Shown here one piece after another: positions 7,765-15,739 of a stretch of 39,108 nt of DNA (position 1 is its first letter; each line of letters starts with the position of its first letter). Origin of the DNA: JAAYLC01 sp964636665 (GTDB taxonomy: Bacteria > Bacteroidota > Bacteroidia > Flavobacteriales > Flavobacteriaceae). The stretch spans positions 1 through 39,108 of the forward strand of contig CAZWVT010000013.1 of NCBI GenBank assembly GCA_964636665.1. Reading direction: 5' to 3'. The notes below the pieces were generated by a model. It saw nothing but the letters and a program-made list of their open reading frames with translations. It was not told the origin of the DNA and searched no databases. The translations under genes were made by a program, and so were the position numbers.

Positions 7765-7776
7765 AAAAATAAATTC

Positions 7777-8109
7777 GTGAATCCACTTGAAGAACAATTG
7801 CGAAAGCTCTTTCCGGAACACACTCCTTCTGAAGAACCGCAGTCAGGTAAAGATGACAACAAATTATGGATGCAAGATGACCCGCTTATCTGTAAATATG
7901 AAAAACGCAAAGGAAAACCGATAACCATTATTGAAAATTATACCGGAGCAGCTAAAGACTTTAAGCTATTAGCCCGTGAAATTAAGCAACTTTTAAGTGT
8001 AGGAGGAAGTTTTAAAAACGAACAAATTATAATTCAAGGAGATTATCGCGATGAAATCATGAAATTTCTCAAAGAAAAAGGATTCTCAGTAAAACGCGTT
8101 GGCGGATAA
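7777..8109 (+). CDS. SUI1/YciH-type translation initiation factor-like protein
   Basis: This 110-residue protein has a short acidic N-terminal part (about 1-35) followed by a SUI1/eIF1 domain. Recognisable segments are KRKGKPITIIENYTG, LLAREIKQLLSVGG and IIIQGDYRDEIMKFLKEKGF. Bacterial YciH proteins resemble eukaryotic eIF1 and can influence start-codon fidelity and stress translation. Translation appears to begin at GTG (7777), 12 bases after the oxygenase stop. The first ATG in frame would remove the N-terminal part that relatives also have. It is probably co-transcribed with the oxygenase. Family assignment is strong; the cellular role is known only by analogy. Confidence 0.85.
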   Translation: MNPLEEQLRKLFPEHTPSEEPQSGKDDNKLWMQDDPLICKYEKRKGKPITIIENYTGAAKDFKLLAREIKQLLSVGGSFKNEQIIIQGDYRDEIMKFLKEKGFSVKRVGG

Positions 8110-8237
8110 TAATTTATTGATTCAGAATAAATTAATTTTAAATTATTGCATTTGCCACCAACCTCTTAATTTTTTCTAAAGAAAATTTTAAAACTTTACG
8201 CAACCTTCTGCCTTCTTTCCCATCTATAGTATAAACA

Positions 8238-8354
8238 ATGCTTAGTATGACTACTTTTCTAATCGTATTGGGAATCCTTTTAGTGATAAATTTTTTATTG
8301 TTACAGTTTAGTTGCAACGATACGAGCAAATCCGACACAAGTAAAAAAGAATAA
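8238..8354 (+). CDS. candidate membrane microprotein (38 aa)
   Basis: Reading from the ATG at 8238 gives 38 residues: MLSMTTFLIVLGILLVINFL, then LLQFSCNDTSKSDTSKKE and TAA. An internal ATG at 8247 is an alternative start. One hydrophobic helix is followed by a short hydrophilic lysine- and serine-rich tail. The FSC junction could even be a minimal lipobox, although there is no basic N-region. Its stop lies three bases from the convergent ung stop. An overlapping minus-strand frame begins at a GTG, lacks family features and seems to be its shadow. Similar one-helix proteins ending FSCN occur in flavobacteria as far as I recall; that comparison is unverified. Confidence 0.55.
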   Translation: MLSMTTFLIVLGILLVINFLLLQFSCNDTSKSDTSKKE

Positions 8355-8357
8355 TCC

Positions 8358-9023
8358 TTACCACTTTATGGGATTCAATCCCTTACCCATCAGATATTCA
8401 TTGGCTTTACTAAAATGCTTATTCCCAAACCAATAGCCTCTGTTTGCTGCCAAAGGCGATGGATGACCGCTCGTCAGCACCAAATGTTTTGATTTATCTA
8501 CAACAGCTCCCTTTTTTTTGGCGGGACCTCCCCAAAGCATAAAAACCAATCCTTCTTTTTTTAGCGATAAGTTCTGAATTACTGCGTCTGTAAAAAATTC
8601 CCATCCTTTTTTATGATGGCTTCCGGGTTTATGCGCTTGAACACTCATCGTTGCATTGAGCAACAAAACCCCTTGTGCTGCCCAACGAGTTAAATCTCCG
8701 TGAGTGGGAATTTCTGAATTGGTATCCGATTTAATTTCCGTAAAAATATTTTTTAAAGACGGAGGTAACGGCACGCCCTTTCGTACAGAAAAACAAAGTC
8801 CGTGCGATTGTCCGTATCCGTGATATGGATCTTGACCGATTATTACAATTTTTACTTGAGAAAAAGGTGTATGATTAAAAGCGTTGAAAACTTCATTCCA
8901 CGGCGGAAAACAAACGTTCTGAGAATATTCGGTTTTTAAAAAATCCATTAATTGAAGGAAATAAGGTTTTTTAAATTCGTTTTTTAAAACCGTTCTCCAT
9001 TCATTATCCAGATTAATTACCAT
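8358..9023 (-). CDS. ung: uracil-DNA glycosylase, family 1
   Basis: The enzyme removes uracil from DNA, starting base excision repair. The 221-residue chain carries the water-activating motif GQDPYHG (D65), the LLLNATMSV segment near residue 120, and the HPSPL loop (H187) followed by an aromatic NRGYWFGNKHF segment. D65 and H187 match the expected catalytic pair closely in position. I chose the ATG at 9023 (MVINLDNEW) because the length then equals typical Ung; the frame upstream adds an unlikely hydrophobic leader that overlaps the divergent mutS2 promoter. The short spacing to mutS2 means the two genes share a divergent promoter region. Confidence 0.95.
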   Translation of the reverse strand: MVINLDNEWRTVLKNEFKKPYFLQLMDFLKTEYSQNVCFPPWNEVFNAFNHTPFSQVKIVIIGQDPYHGYGQSHGLCFSVRKGVPLPPSLKNIFTEIKSDTNSEIPTHGDLTRWAAQGVLLLNATMSVQAHKPGSHHKKGWEFFTDAVIQNLSLKKEGLVFMLWGGPAKKKGAVVDKSKHLVLTSGHPSPLAANRGYWFGNKHFSKANEYLMGKGLNPIKW

Positions 9024-9028
9024 TGTCT

Positions 9029-9036
9029 TATTTTTG
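9029..9036 (+). promoter_or_regulatory. -7 element for mutS2
   Basis: TATTTTTG matches TAnnTTTG and ends 25 bases before the ATG at 9062. No clear TTG lies at the ideal upstream distance. Its position supports the ATG at 9062 rather than the in-frame TTG at 9023. Confidence 0.45.
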
Positions 9037-9061
9037 TTCAAAATTACAAGATAAATTATTG

Positions 9062-11203
9062 ATGGCGGGAATAGGCGAAAAAACATTGGCAGATTTAGAG
9101 TTTCCCAAAGTATTGGAACAGATTAAAACATTCTGCATAACCGATTTGGGCGAAGCGCAGGTAATGGCTGTTCGGCCATATCGCAATTTTGAGACAATAA
9201 AACCTGAACTCAAAAAAGTTTGGGAATTTAAAATGTCGTTCGGAGAGGATAATCCTATTCCCAATCACGGTTTTGAAGCAATCGTACGCGAATTGCATCT
9301 GTTGAAAATTGAAAACAGTGTATTGGAAATCAGTGGATTTAGAAGAATTCTCTCAGTTTCTGAAACGACGCGAACGCTTCTAAAATATTTTAAAAAGTAC
9401 GAAACGTTTTACACCTATCTTTTTGAAATGTCGGAGTCTGTAAACCACACTTCTCTCATCGCTGAAGAAATCACGAAAAAGATAGACAGGTACGGCGAAA
9501 TAAAAAACGATGCTTCGGAGCTTTTAGCTTCTATCAGAAAACGATTGAATGTTGTAAGAGGAAAAATTAATTCTTCATTTGCGAAAGCCTTGTCAACGTA
9601 TTCTCAATTAAATTATTTAGATGAAATTCGAGAAACCGTGGTAGATAACAAACGCGTTCTGGCAGTTACAGCAATGTATCGAAAACGAGTTCGGGGAACA
9701 GTTTTGGGAAGCTCCAAAACAGGGAGTATTACTTATATCGAACCTCAAGAAACTCTGGAATATGCTAATGAATTGTCTAATTTATTATATGAAGAAAGTG
9801 AGGAAATAAAACGAATTCTTAAGCAATTGACAGAGTTTATCCGACCTTATTCGCCACTGTTAAAAAGCTTTCAGGATTATCTGGTAGAATTGGATGTAAT
9901 TTATGCTAAAGCCAACTATGCAATTCAGCTCAACGGTGTAATTCCTGTGCTGTCCAACGAAAAAAAAATATCCCTGATAAAAGCATATCATCCGCTGTTA
10001 TTGGTAAGCAACAATAAAAGAAAAGCTCCTACTTATCCTCAAAACATTACTTTGGAATCGGAGAAGCGAATCATCGTTATCTCGGGTCCCAATGCCGGAG
10101 GGAAAAGCATTACTTTAAAAACAGTGGGATTGCTTCAGGTGATGTTGCAAAGCGGAATTTTAATCCCCGTTGAACCGCAAAGTGAAATTTGGTTTTTCAA
10201 ACGTATCTTAACTGATATCGGGGACAATCAATCTATTGAAAATCATTTGAGCACCTATAGTTATCGTTTAAAAAAGATGAACTATTTCTTAAAAAAGTGC
10301 AATGATAAAACTCTCTTCTTGATAGATGAATTCGGAACGGGGAGCGATCCGGAATTGGGAGGTGCTTTGGCAGAAACTTTTTTGGAAGAATTTTACGAGC
10401 GGGAAGCTTTTGGAATCATTACAACTCATTATACCAATTTAAAATTATTGGCCAACGAACTGCCACATGCCATTAATGCAAATATGCTTTTTGATAGACG
10501 TTCTTTGGAGCCTTTATATGAATTGCAAACTGGTGAAGCCGGAAGTAGTTTTACTTTTGAGGTTGCTCAGAAAAACGGAATTCCGTACAGTTTGATTAAT
10601 CGTGCAAAAAAGAAGATTGAAAAAGGGAAAATACGATTTGACAAAACAATTGCAAATCTTCAAAAAGAACGATCGGCACTTCGGCAAACTTCCAAATCCT
10701 TAAAAGAAGAGGAACAAAAAGTAAAACTTGAAGGTCGGCAATTGGAAGAAGTAAATGCACGAGTTCGGGAAAAACTGGAAGATTATCAGGAACTTTTTGA
10801 TGCCAATCAGAAGATGGTTGTCTTAGGACGTAAATTTGATAATCTGGCGGAGAACTATTCTAAAAACAAGCGAAAAAAACAACTTATCGATGAGTTGATG
10901 AAATTGGTTTTAATAGAAAACAGCAAAAGAAAACCGGTTGCTCCCAAACAGAAAAAAGAAAAGAAAAAGTTATTGAAAGAAGTTGAGGACAAAGTCAAAG
11001 TTATTCGTGAAGAGAAAAAAATAAAAAAAGAAAAAGAAACACCACCCGAAAAGCCTCGCATACCTTTAAAAATAGGTGATCGCGTCCGAATGATTAACGG
11101 AAAGGCAATCGGTACAATTGACAGTCTTGAAAAAGATAAAGCAATCGTAAATTACGGTATCTTCACAACCAATGTCAGCGTAGATGCCTTAGAAAAAGTC
11201 TAA
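9062..11203 (+). CDS. mutS2: MutS2-type ATPase lacking a Smr domain
   Basis: This 713-residue protein has MutS core and clamp-like helical regions (about 1-300), an ATPase domain with Walker A GPNAGGKS at 342-349, and a Walker B region around LFLIDEFGTGSDPELGG. A long lysine- and glutamate-rich coiled coil (about 515-650) follows, and the chain ends with a small beta domain (IGDRVRMINGKAIGTI). MutS2 proteins suppress homologous recombination or split collided ribosomes. The canonical C-terminal Smr nuclease domain, with its LDLHG motif, is absent. Length is about 70 residues below typical MutS2. The start was set at ATG 9062 (MAGIGEKTLADLEFP). The stop codon overlaps the stop of the convergent yebC gene. 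Confidence 0.92.
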   Translation: MAGIGEKTLADLEFPKVLEQIKTFCITDLGEAQVMAVRPYRNFETIKPELKKVWEFKMSFGEDNPIPNHGFEAIVRELHLLKIENSVLEISGFRRILSVSETTRTLLKYFKKYETFYTYLFEMSESVNHTSLIAEEITKKIDRYGEIKNDASELLASIRKRLNVVRGKINSSFAKALSTYSQLNYLDEIRETVVDNKRVLAVTAMYRKRVRGTVLGSSKTGSITYIEPQETLEYANELSNLLYEESEEIKRILKQLTEFIRPYSPLLKSFQDYLVELDVIYAKANYAIQLNGVIPVLSNEKKISLIKAYHPLLLVSNNKRKAPTYPQNITLESEKRIIVISGPNAGGKSITLKTVGLLQVMLQSGILIPVEPQSEIWFFKRILTDIGDNQSIENHLSTYSYRLKKMNYFLKKCNDKTLFLIDEFGTGSDPELGGALAETFLEEFYEREAFGIITTHYTNLKLLANELPHAINANMLFDRRSLEPLYELQTGEAGSSFTFEVAQKNGIPYSLINRAKKKIEKGKIRFDKTIANLQKERSALRQTSKSLKEEEQKVKLEGRQLEEVNARVREKLEDYQELFDANQKMVVLGRKFDNLAENYSKNKRKKQLIDELMKLVLIENSKRKPVAPKQKKEKKKLLKEVEDKVKVIREEKKIKKEKETPPEKPRIPLKIGDRVRMINGKAIGTIDSLEKDKAIVNYGIFTTNVSVDALEKV

Positions 11204-11961
11204 GCATTTTCTAAAGCAGCTATAAATTCGTCAGACATTTCCAAATTGTGAAATACATTCTGAACGTCATCGTCATCTTCAAACTTTTCTTCCAATTCAA
11301 TAATTTTTTCCGCCTGCTCCATCGGAAGGGTTACGGTTGTAATCGGAAGATATTCCACAAGTGCATTTTGCGTTTCGATTGATAAATCTTCGAGTGCTTT
11401 GGACATATTTCCAAATTCACTAAATGGAGTGATAATTTGAACTATTTCCTCTTCTTCTGTTTCCAAAGATTCCAAACCGTTTTCAATAAGCGTAAGTTCG
11501 AGTTCGTCTAATGCCATCGGAATGTTTTTCTTTTCGATGGTAAAAATTCCTTTTCGTTCAAATAAAAATTCTACCGAGCCGTTTTTCCCCAAAGAACCTT
11601 CGTTTTTGGCAAAAATTGAGCGGATATTGGCAACGGTTCTGTTGGTATTGTCGGTAGTGCATTCAATTAAAAAAGCAATTCCGTTAGGTCCGTAGCCTTC
11701 AAAAGTGACTCTTTCAAAATTATCGCCTCCTTCTCCACTTGCTTTCTTAATCGCATTTTCAATATTATCTTTTGGCATATTAATACCGCGCGCATTTAAA
11801 ATAGCATTTCTCAATGCAGGATTTGCATCCGGATCCGGACTTCCTCCTTCTTTAATGGCGACATTAATTTCCTTGATTGCTTTGCTAAACATTTTGGAGC
11901 GTTTGGCATCCGCAGCTCCTTTTTTACGTTTGATATTTGACCATTTACTATGACCAGCCAT
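11200..11961 (-). CDS. yebC: YebC/PmpR family regulatory protein
   Basis: The product has 253 residues and starts MAGHSKWSNIKRKKGAADAK, the near-invariant opening of the YebC family. The conserved central segment YEGYGP-like (FEGYGPNGIAFLIE) and the SLGKNGSVEFLFERKG region are present. Members act as DNA-binding regulators in some bacteria, and some YebC proteins help ribosomes through proline-rich stretches. The C-terminus is strongly acidic (EEKFEDDDDVQNV). Its stop overlaps the mutS2 stop by four bases in tail-to-tail orientation, with no room for a separate terminator. The target here is unknown. Confidence 0.93.
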   Translation of the reverse strand: MAGHSKWSNIKRKKGAADAKRSKMFSKAIKEINVAIKEGGSPDPDANPALRNAILNARGINMPKDNIENAIKKASGEGGDNFERVTFEGYGPNGIAFLIECTTDNTNRTVANIRSIFAKNEGSLGKNGSVEFLFERKGIFTIEKKNIPMALDELELTLIENGLESLETEEEEIVQIITPFSEFGNMSKALEDLSIETQNALVEYLPITTVTLPMEQAEKIIELEEKFEDDDDVQNVFHNLEMSDEFIAALENA

Positions 11962-12059
11962 ATTTCTTGTTTTTATCGAATTCTATAAAATTGTATTTAT
12001 ATGCAAAAATCGGATGAATAGACTACATTTACAACTTTCTACCGATTCATCTTATTAAA

Positions 12060-12476
12060 ATGAACTCCAAAACAGACACATACATTATATTATTTGATGG
12101 AATTTGTAATTTATGTAATGGTTTTGTGCAATTTGTAATTAAAAGAGATAAAAAAGCACGTTTTAAATTTGCATCGCTACAATCCCCTGTTGCCGAAAAA
12201 CTACTGAAGTCTTATTCAGTTTCAACAGAATCAATGGAATCGGTAATACTTATCGATGAAAATAAAAGACAAATTTGGACAGAATCTTCTGCTGTTTTAA
12301 ATATTCTCAAAAATTTAAGCGGTATTTATGCTCTCTTATATGTCCTGATAATTATTCCCAAATTGCTACGGGACTTTTTATACAGATGGATTGCAAAAAA
12401 TCGTTATAAATGGTTTGGAAGGCGGAAAGAATGTATGATTCCTACTCCGGATATTAAAAAACGTTTTTTGGAATAA
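12060..12476 (+). CDS. DCC family thiol-disulfide oxidoreductase (DUF393)
   Basis: This 138-residue protein carries the family signature DGICNLC (D13, C16 and C19) near its N-terminus, followed by the thioredoxin-like pattern FVQFVIKRDKKARFKFASLQS. A central hydrophobic stretch (IYALLYVLIIIPKLLRDFLY) is typical of the family and could associate with the membrane. The DxxCxxC cysteines probably perform thiol-disulfide exchange, but partners are not known. It is divergent from yebC and convergent with the next gene, with three bases between the stops. The family call is secure. Confidence 0.88.
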   Translation: MNSKTDTYIILFDGICNLCNGFVQFVIKRDKKARFKFASLQSPVAEKLLKSYSVSTESMESVILIDENKRQIWTESSAVLNILKNLSGIYALLYVLIIIPKLLRDFLYRWIAKNRYKWFGRRKECMIPTPDIKKRFLE

Positions 12477-12479
12477 CGC

Positions 12480-12782
12480 TTACATATTCGGAATTGTATT
12501 TGGAACAGATTCCTTTTTCCACACAAAAGTGTAAATCCACATAAGTGTGAAAGTCGGAATAATATCGGTATAGGGCATAATTTCTTCTACAAAAACAATG
12601 ATTGCTGCAATCTTCCCTTCTTTTCCCGGATACATTTTTTTCATTTTTCGTGCGGCATAAGGAGCCCAAATAAAATCGAGAAAAGGACCGACAACCGGAA
12701 TTGCCATAGTAGCCATTCCGATTAAATCGTAAATGATTCCTTTTTTTAAAAGTTTGTACTTAACTGATTGCTTATTTTTCAT
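12480..12782 (-). CDS. small two-TM membrane protein of unknown function
   Basis: This 100-residue protein has a basic N-terminus (MKNKQSVKYKLLKKG) followed by two hydrophobic stretches: one around residues 20-42 (YDLIGMATMAIPVVGPFLDF) and one around 58-90. Between them is a basic WAPYAARKMKKMYPGKEGK segment that probably faces the cytoplasm. I do not recognise a named domain, though similar proteins seem common in flavobacteria. It stands alone on its strand, convergent with the DCC gene and divergent from lolD. Confidence 0.7.
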   Translation of the reverse strand: MKNKQSVKYKLLKKGIIYDLIGMATMAIPVVGPFLDFIWAPYAARKMKKMYPGKEGKIAAIIVFVEEIMPYTDIIPTFTLMWIYTFVWKKESVPNTIPNM

Positions 12783-12881
12783 AATCGTATTTTATCAAAA
12801 ACCAAACCAATAAAAATATTGAGATTCCGGAATGATTGACATAAACAGATAACGTAAAAAGCGTTAATTCATTATATGTTA

Positions 12882-12911
12882 TTGCCGTTAAACGATTAAA
12901 TTGTATTTTCA
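12882..12911 (+). promoter_or_regulatory. probable promoter for lolD
   Basis: TTG (12882-12884) is followed after 19 bases by TATTTTCA (12904-12911), which keeps TAnnTT but departs from the consensus in the last two bases. The ATG lies 15 bases downstream. Confidence 0.4.
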
Positions 12912-12926
12912 CAGCAAAATAAACTT

Positions 12927-13610
12927 ATGATTGAAGCGACCAACATTCATAAATACTTTGATGACCTTCATGTTTTAAAAGGTGTTGATTTACACATCAA
13001 ACCTCAAGAAATTGTAACGATTGTCGGTGCATCCGGAGCCGGAAAAACGACGCTGCTTCACATTTTGGGAACACTCGATTCGTATGCTAAAAACAAAGAT
13101 ACGACGCTACTCATCAACAAAGTAAATGTTGGAAATTTGTCAGGAAATAAATTGGCAAAATTTAGAAATGAGAATTTGGGTTTTATTTTTCAATTTCATC
13201 AATTGCTTCCTGAATTTTCGGCTGTTGAGAATGTTTGTATTCCTGCATTTATTAGAAGAATGCCTAAAAATGAAGCTGTTAAACGAGCAAAAGAATTGTT
13301 GTCTTTTTTGGGGCTTTCTCATCGTTACAATCATAAACCCAACGAAATGTCGGGCGGCGAGCAACAACGTGTAGCCGTAGCAAGGGCGCTGATAAACAAT
13401 CCTGCAATTATTTTGGCTGACGAACCCAGTGGAAATCTGGATACTGAAAGTGCAGAAAACCTTCATAATTTATTTTTTAGACTTCGTGACGAATTTGGAC
13501 AAACATTTGTAATCGTTACACACAATAAAGAACTTGCCAATATGGCAGACAGAAAACTCACCATGCAGGATGGGATAATTATTCGAGAAAACACAAATGA
13601 ATTTTCTTAA
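12927..13610 (+). CDS. lolD: LolD-like ABC transporter ATPase
   Basis: The 227-residue ATPase has Walker A GASGAGKTT (residues 34-42), a Q-loop region (FIFQFHQLLPEFSAVENV), the ABC signature MSGGEQQR (from 141) and Walker B IILADEP (161-167). The FHQLLPEF Q-loop segment is typical of the LolD/MacB subgroup, which powers release of lipoproteins from the inner membrane or related MacB-like export. No LolC/E permease gene is adjacent, so the partner must be encoded elsewhere. The next gene's start codon lies inside the end of this one, a 14-base overlap, so translation is probably coupled. Confidence 0.82.
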   Translation: MIEATNIHKYFDDLHVLKGVDLHIKPQEIVTIVGASGAGKTTLLHILGTLDSYAKNKDTTLLINKVNVGNLSGNKLAKFRNENLGFIFQFHQLLPEFSAVENVCIPAFIRRMPKNEAVKRAKELLSFLGLSHRYNHKPNEMSGGEQQRVAVARALINNPAIILADEPSGNLDTESAENLHNLFFRLRDEFGQTFVIVTHNKELANMADRKLTMQDGIIIRENTNEFS

Positions 13611-14361
13611 TCTCAAGGATTTTTTAGAAGAAAAAGTCCTCCAATACAACCGTCCGGATTTTATAAAATCCGACCCGATTCAAATTCCGCATCTATTTAC
13701 TGAAAAGGAAGACATTGAAATTGCTGCATTTTTGATTGCAACGATTGCATGGGGAAATCGGAAAAGTATTATAAATAATGGGCATCGATTGATGGAAATT
13801 ATGAATTATGAGCCTTTTGAATACATCATGAATTTTGATAAGAAAAATGTTCCGGAAGATGTTTATTCTTTTGTACACCGAACATTTAATTCAGAAGATT
13901 TGATTTATTTCTTTCAAGGTTTAAAAAATATATATACAAATCACGGCGGTCCGGAAACCATTTTCAGAAAACATAAAACGCAGGAAGATTTGCAAAAAGC
14001 CATCAACGTTTTTAAGAACATATTTTTTGAATTGCCCCACGCCAAACGGACAGAAAAACACGTGAGCGACCCTTTAAAAAATTCAGCTGCCAAACGGATA
14101 AATATGTTTTTACGTTGGATGGTCAGAAAAGACAATGCAGGAGTTGATTTCGGTATTTGGAAAATAACTCCTTCACTCCTTTCGTGTCCTTTAGATGTCC
14201 ACAGCGGAAACGTAGCAAGAAAATTAGGGCTTTTAAGCAGAAAACAAAACGATGCCCGTGCGGTAAAAGAGTTAGATTTACAGCTAAGAAAATTAGACGC
14301 AACCGATCCGGCTAAGTATGATTTTGCATTATTCGGTTTGGGTGTTTTTGAAAAATTTTAG
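13597..14361 (+). CDS. TIGR02757 family protein (DUF2400)
   Basis: The product has 254 residues and shows the pattern of the TIGR02757 family: an N-terminal YNRPDFIKSDPIQIPH segment, AFLIATIAWGNRKSI, and a C-terminal RWMVRKD...DFGIW...LDVHSGNVARKLGLL region. The LDVH and arrangement of helices recall HhH-type DNA glycosylase-like folds, but no function is established for the family to my knowledge. There is no signal peptide or membrane helix. It overlaps lolD by 14 bases and is therefore likely translated in a coupled manner with it, although a functional link to lipoprotein sorting is not evident. Confidence 0.85.
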   Translation: MNFLNLKDFLEEKVLQYNRPDFIKSDPIQIPHLFTEKEDIEIAAFLIATIAWGNRKSIINNGHRLMEIMNYEPFEYIMNFDKKNVPEDVYSFVHRTFNSEDLIYFFQGLKNIYTNHGGPETIFRKHKTQEDLQKAINVFKNIFFELPHAKRTEKHVSDPLKNSAAKRINMFLRWMVRKDNAGVDFGIWKITPSLLSCPLDVHSGNVARKLGLLSRKQNDARAVKELDLQLRKLDATDPAKYDFALFGLGVFEKF

Positions 14362-14452
14362 CGTTTAATCGTGTTAAATTAATTCCCTTTAATGTTAAGT
14401 AAAGTATAAAAAAACGCTTATATTTACCTATAACAAACCACATTTTAAAAAT

Positions 14453-15667
14453 ATGTTACTCTTAGATACAGGTTTACTGTCCCTATCTCTTGATAATCAG
14501 ACTCGCGTAGTAGATGTGAAGGCTGCTTATTTTTTAGATATCCTTCCCGAAAAAGATTTTGATCAACTTACTTATCTTGCTACAAACATCTGTAAATCGC
14601 CTATGGCAATGATTACGGTAACAGATACAAAAAATATTTTCCTGAAGTCGCAATATGGAATGGACAATATAGATGTTCCTACCGATATATTTAATTTTTG
14701 CAATGAGACCATACAGAACGAAAAGGATATTTTTATCATCAACGACGTTTCCCATTTTCCGGCATTTGAAACAAACTCTTTTGTAAAAAAGAATAAAATA
14801 GTTTTTTATGCAGGAATCAAAATCTTCAATCCTGAAGGTAAAATATTGGGAACTTTGTGTGTGTTCGATAAAAAGAGCAGAACGCTTTCCAAAAGGCAAA
14901 ATAACGGCCTGTACTCGCTTGCATATCAGATTTCAAGATTGTTTAAAGTTAGAAAATTCAACCGTAAGATGTTAGATGTCCAAGAAGAATTACAAGAGCG
15001 AAATGAAGAATTAAAAAATTTTGCCGGAGTTGTTTCCCACGATATGAAAATGCCTCTTGCCAATATGATTTTAACTTCCGACATTATTAAAAGTAAGTAC
15101 GGAGAAGTTTTAGACGATCAAGGAAAACAGTATTTGGATTACCTAAAACAGTCTGCTCTAACCTTGAGTGACTATATTTCAGGAATTCTCGAACATTACG
15201 AAAGCGATAAAACAGCTTCTGCTCGAAAAGAGGTATTCGATACACAAGATTTATTTGAAGATGTTATTGATCTTTTGAACATCAGCAGCAATTGCGATAT
15301 CAATGTTCCCAACAACATTGAAATAAACGCAAATCGAATAGCATTGCAACAGATTTTAATCAACCTCTTGACAAACAGTCTTAAGTACAACGATAAAGAA
15401 TATACCCAAATCAATGTGGAATGTGAAGATTTAGGCGAATTTTATCAATTTAAAATTGCAGACAACGGTCCCGGCATTCATCAGAACGATATGAAACGTA
15501 TTTTTGAATTATTTGCTACCACGAGCAATCACGATCGATTTGGACGAAAAGGAAATGGAATCGGGCTTTCAACGGTAAAAAAACTCGTTAAAAAATTAGA
15601 CGGAGACATTCACGTATCTTCTGTTTTAGGTGAAGGCACCACCTTTGAATTTACCATAGCAAAATAG
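14453..15667 (+). CDS. soluble GAF-domain sensor histidine kinase
   Basis: The 404-residue protein has an N-terminal GAF domain (about residues 25-170) and a short coiled coil. A HisKA dimerisation domain with phospho-acceptor H196 in VSHDMKMPL follows. The HATPase domain has an N-box (LLTNSLKYND), G1 (DNGPGI) and G2 (GNGIGLSTVKKL). There is no transmembrane segment, so it probably senses a cytoplasmic signal. No response regulator gene is adjacent; the NtrC-type regulator 9 kb away cannot be paired with it by position. A TATATTTA box at 14419-14426 may drive it. Confidence 0.9.
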   Translation: MLLLDTGLLSLSLDNQTRVVDVKAAYFLDILPEKDFDQLTYLATNICKSPMAMITVTDTKNIFLKSQYGMDNIDVPTDIFNFCNETIQNEKDIFIINDVSHFPAFETNSFVKKNKIVFYAGIKIFNPEGKILGTLCVFDKKSRTLSKRQNNGLYSLAYQISRLFKVRKFNRKMLDVQEELQERNEELKNFAGVVSHDMKMPLANMILTSDIIKSKYGEVLDDQGKQYLDYLKQSALTLSDYISGILEHYESDKTASARKEVFDTQDLFEDVIDLLNISSNCDINVPNNIEINANRIALQQILINLLTNSLKYNDKEYTQINVECEDLGEFYQFKIADNGPGIHQNDMKRIFELFATTSNHDRFGRKGNGIGLSTVKKLVKKLDGDIHVSSVLGEGTTFEFTIAK

Positions 15668-15692
15668 TAAAATTGAAAGTTCTACATAGAAA

Positions 15693-15723
15693 TTGGTATA
15701 ATTACATGCTATTTCTATCTTTG
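15693..15723 (+). promoter_or_regulatory. Bacteroidota-type promoter for the BatA-like operon
   Basis: TTG (15693-15695) is followed after 20 bases by TATCTTTG (15716-15723), a perfect -7 element. The ATG follows 16 bases later, giving a very short leader. It probably drives three genes. Confidence 0.7.
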
Positions 15724-15739
15724 AACCTTATTTAAAGAA

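Noticed and set aside
8138..8338. Minus-strand frame of 66 codons overlapping the 38-residue microprotein
   Set aside because: It starts with GTG and has no family features, and the opposite strand gives a more protein-like sequence with a defined membrane helix.
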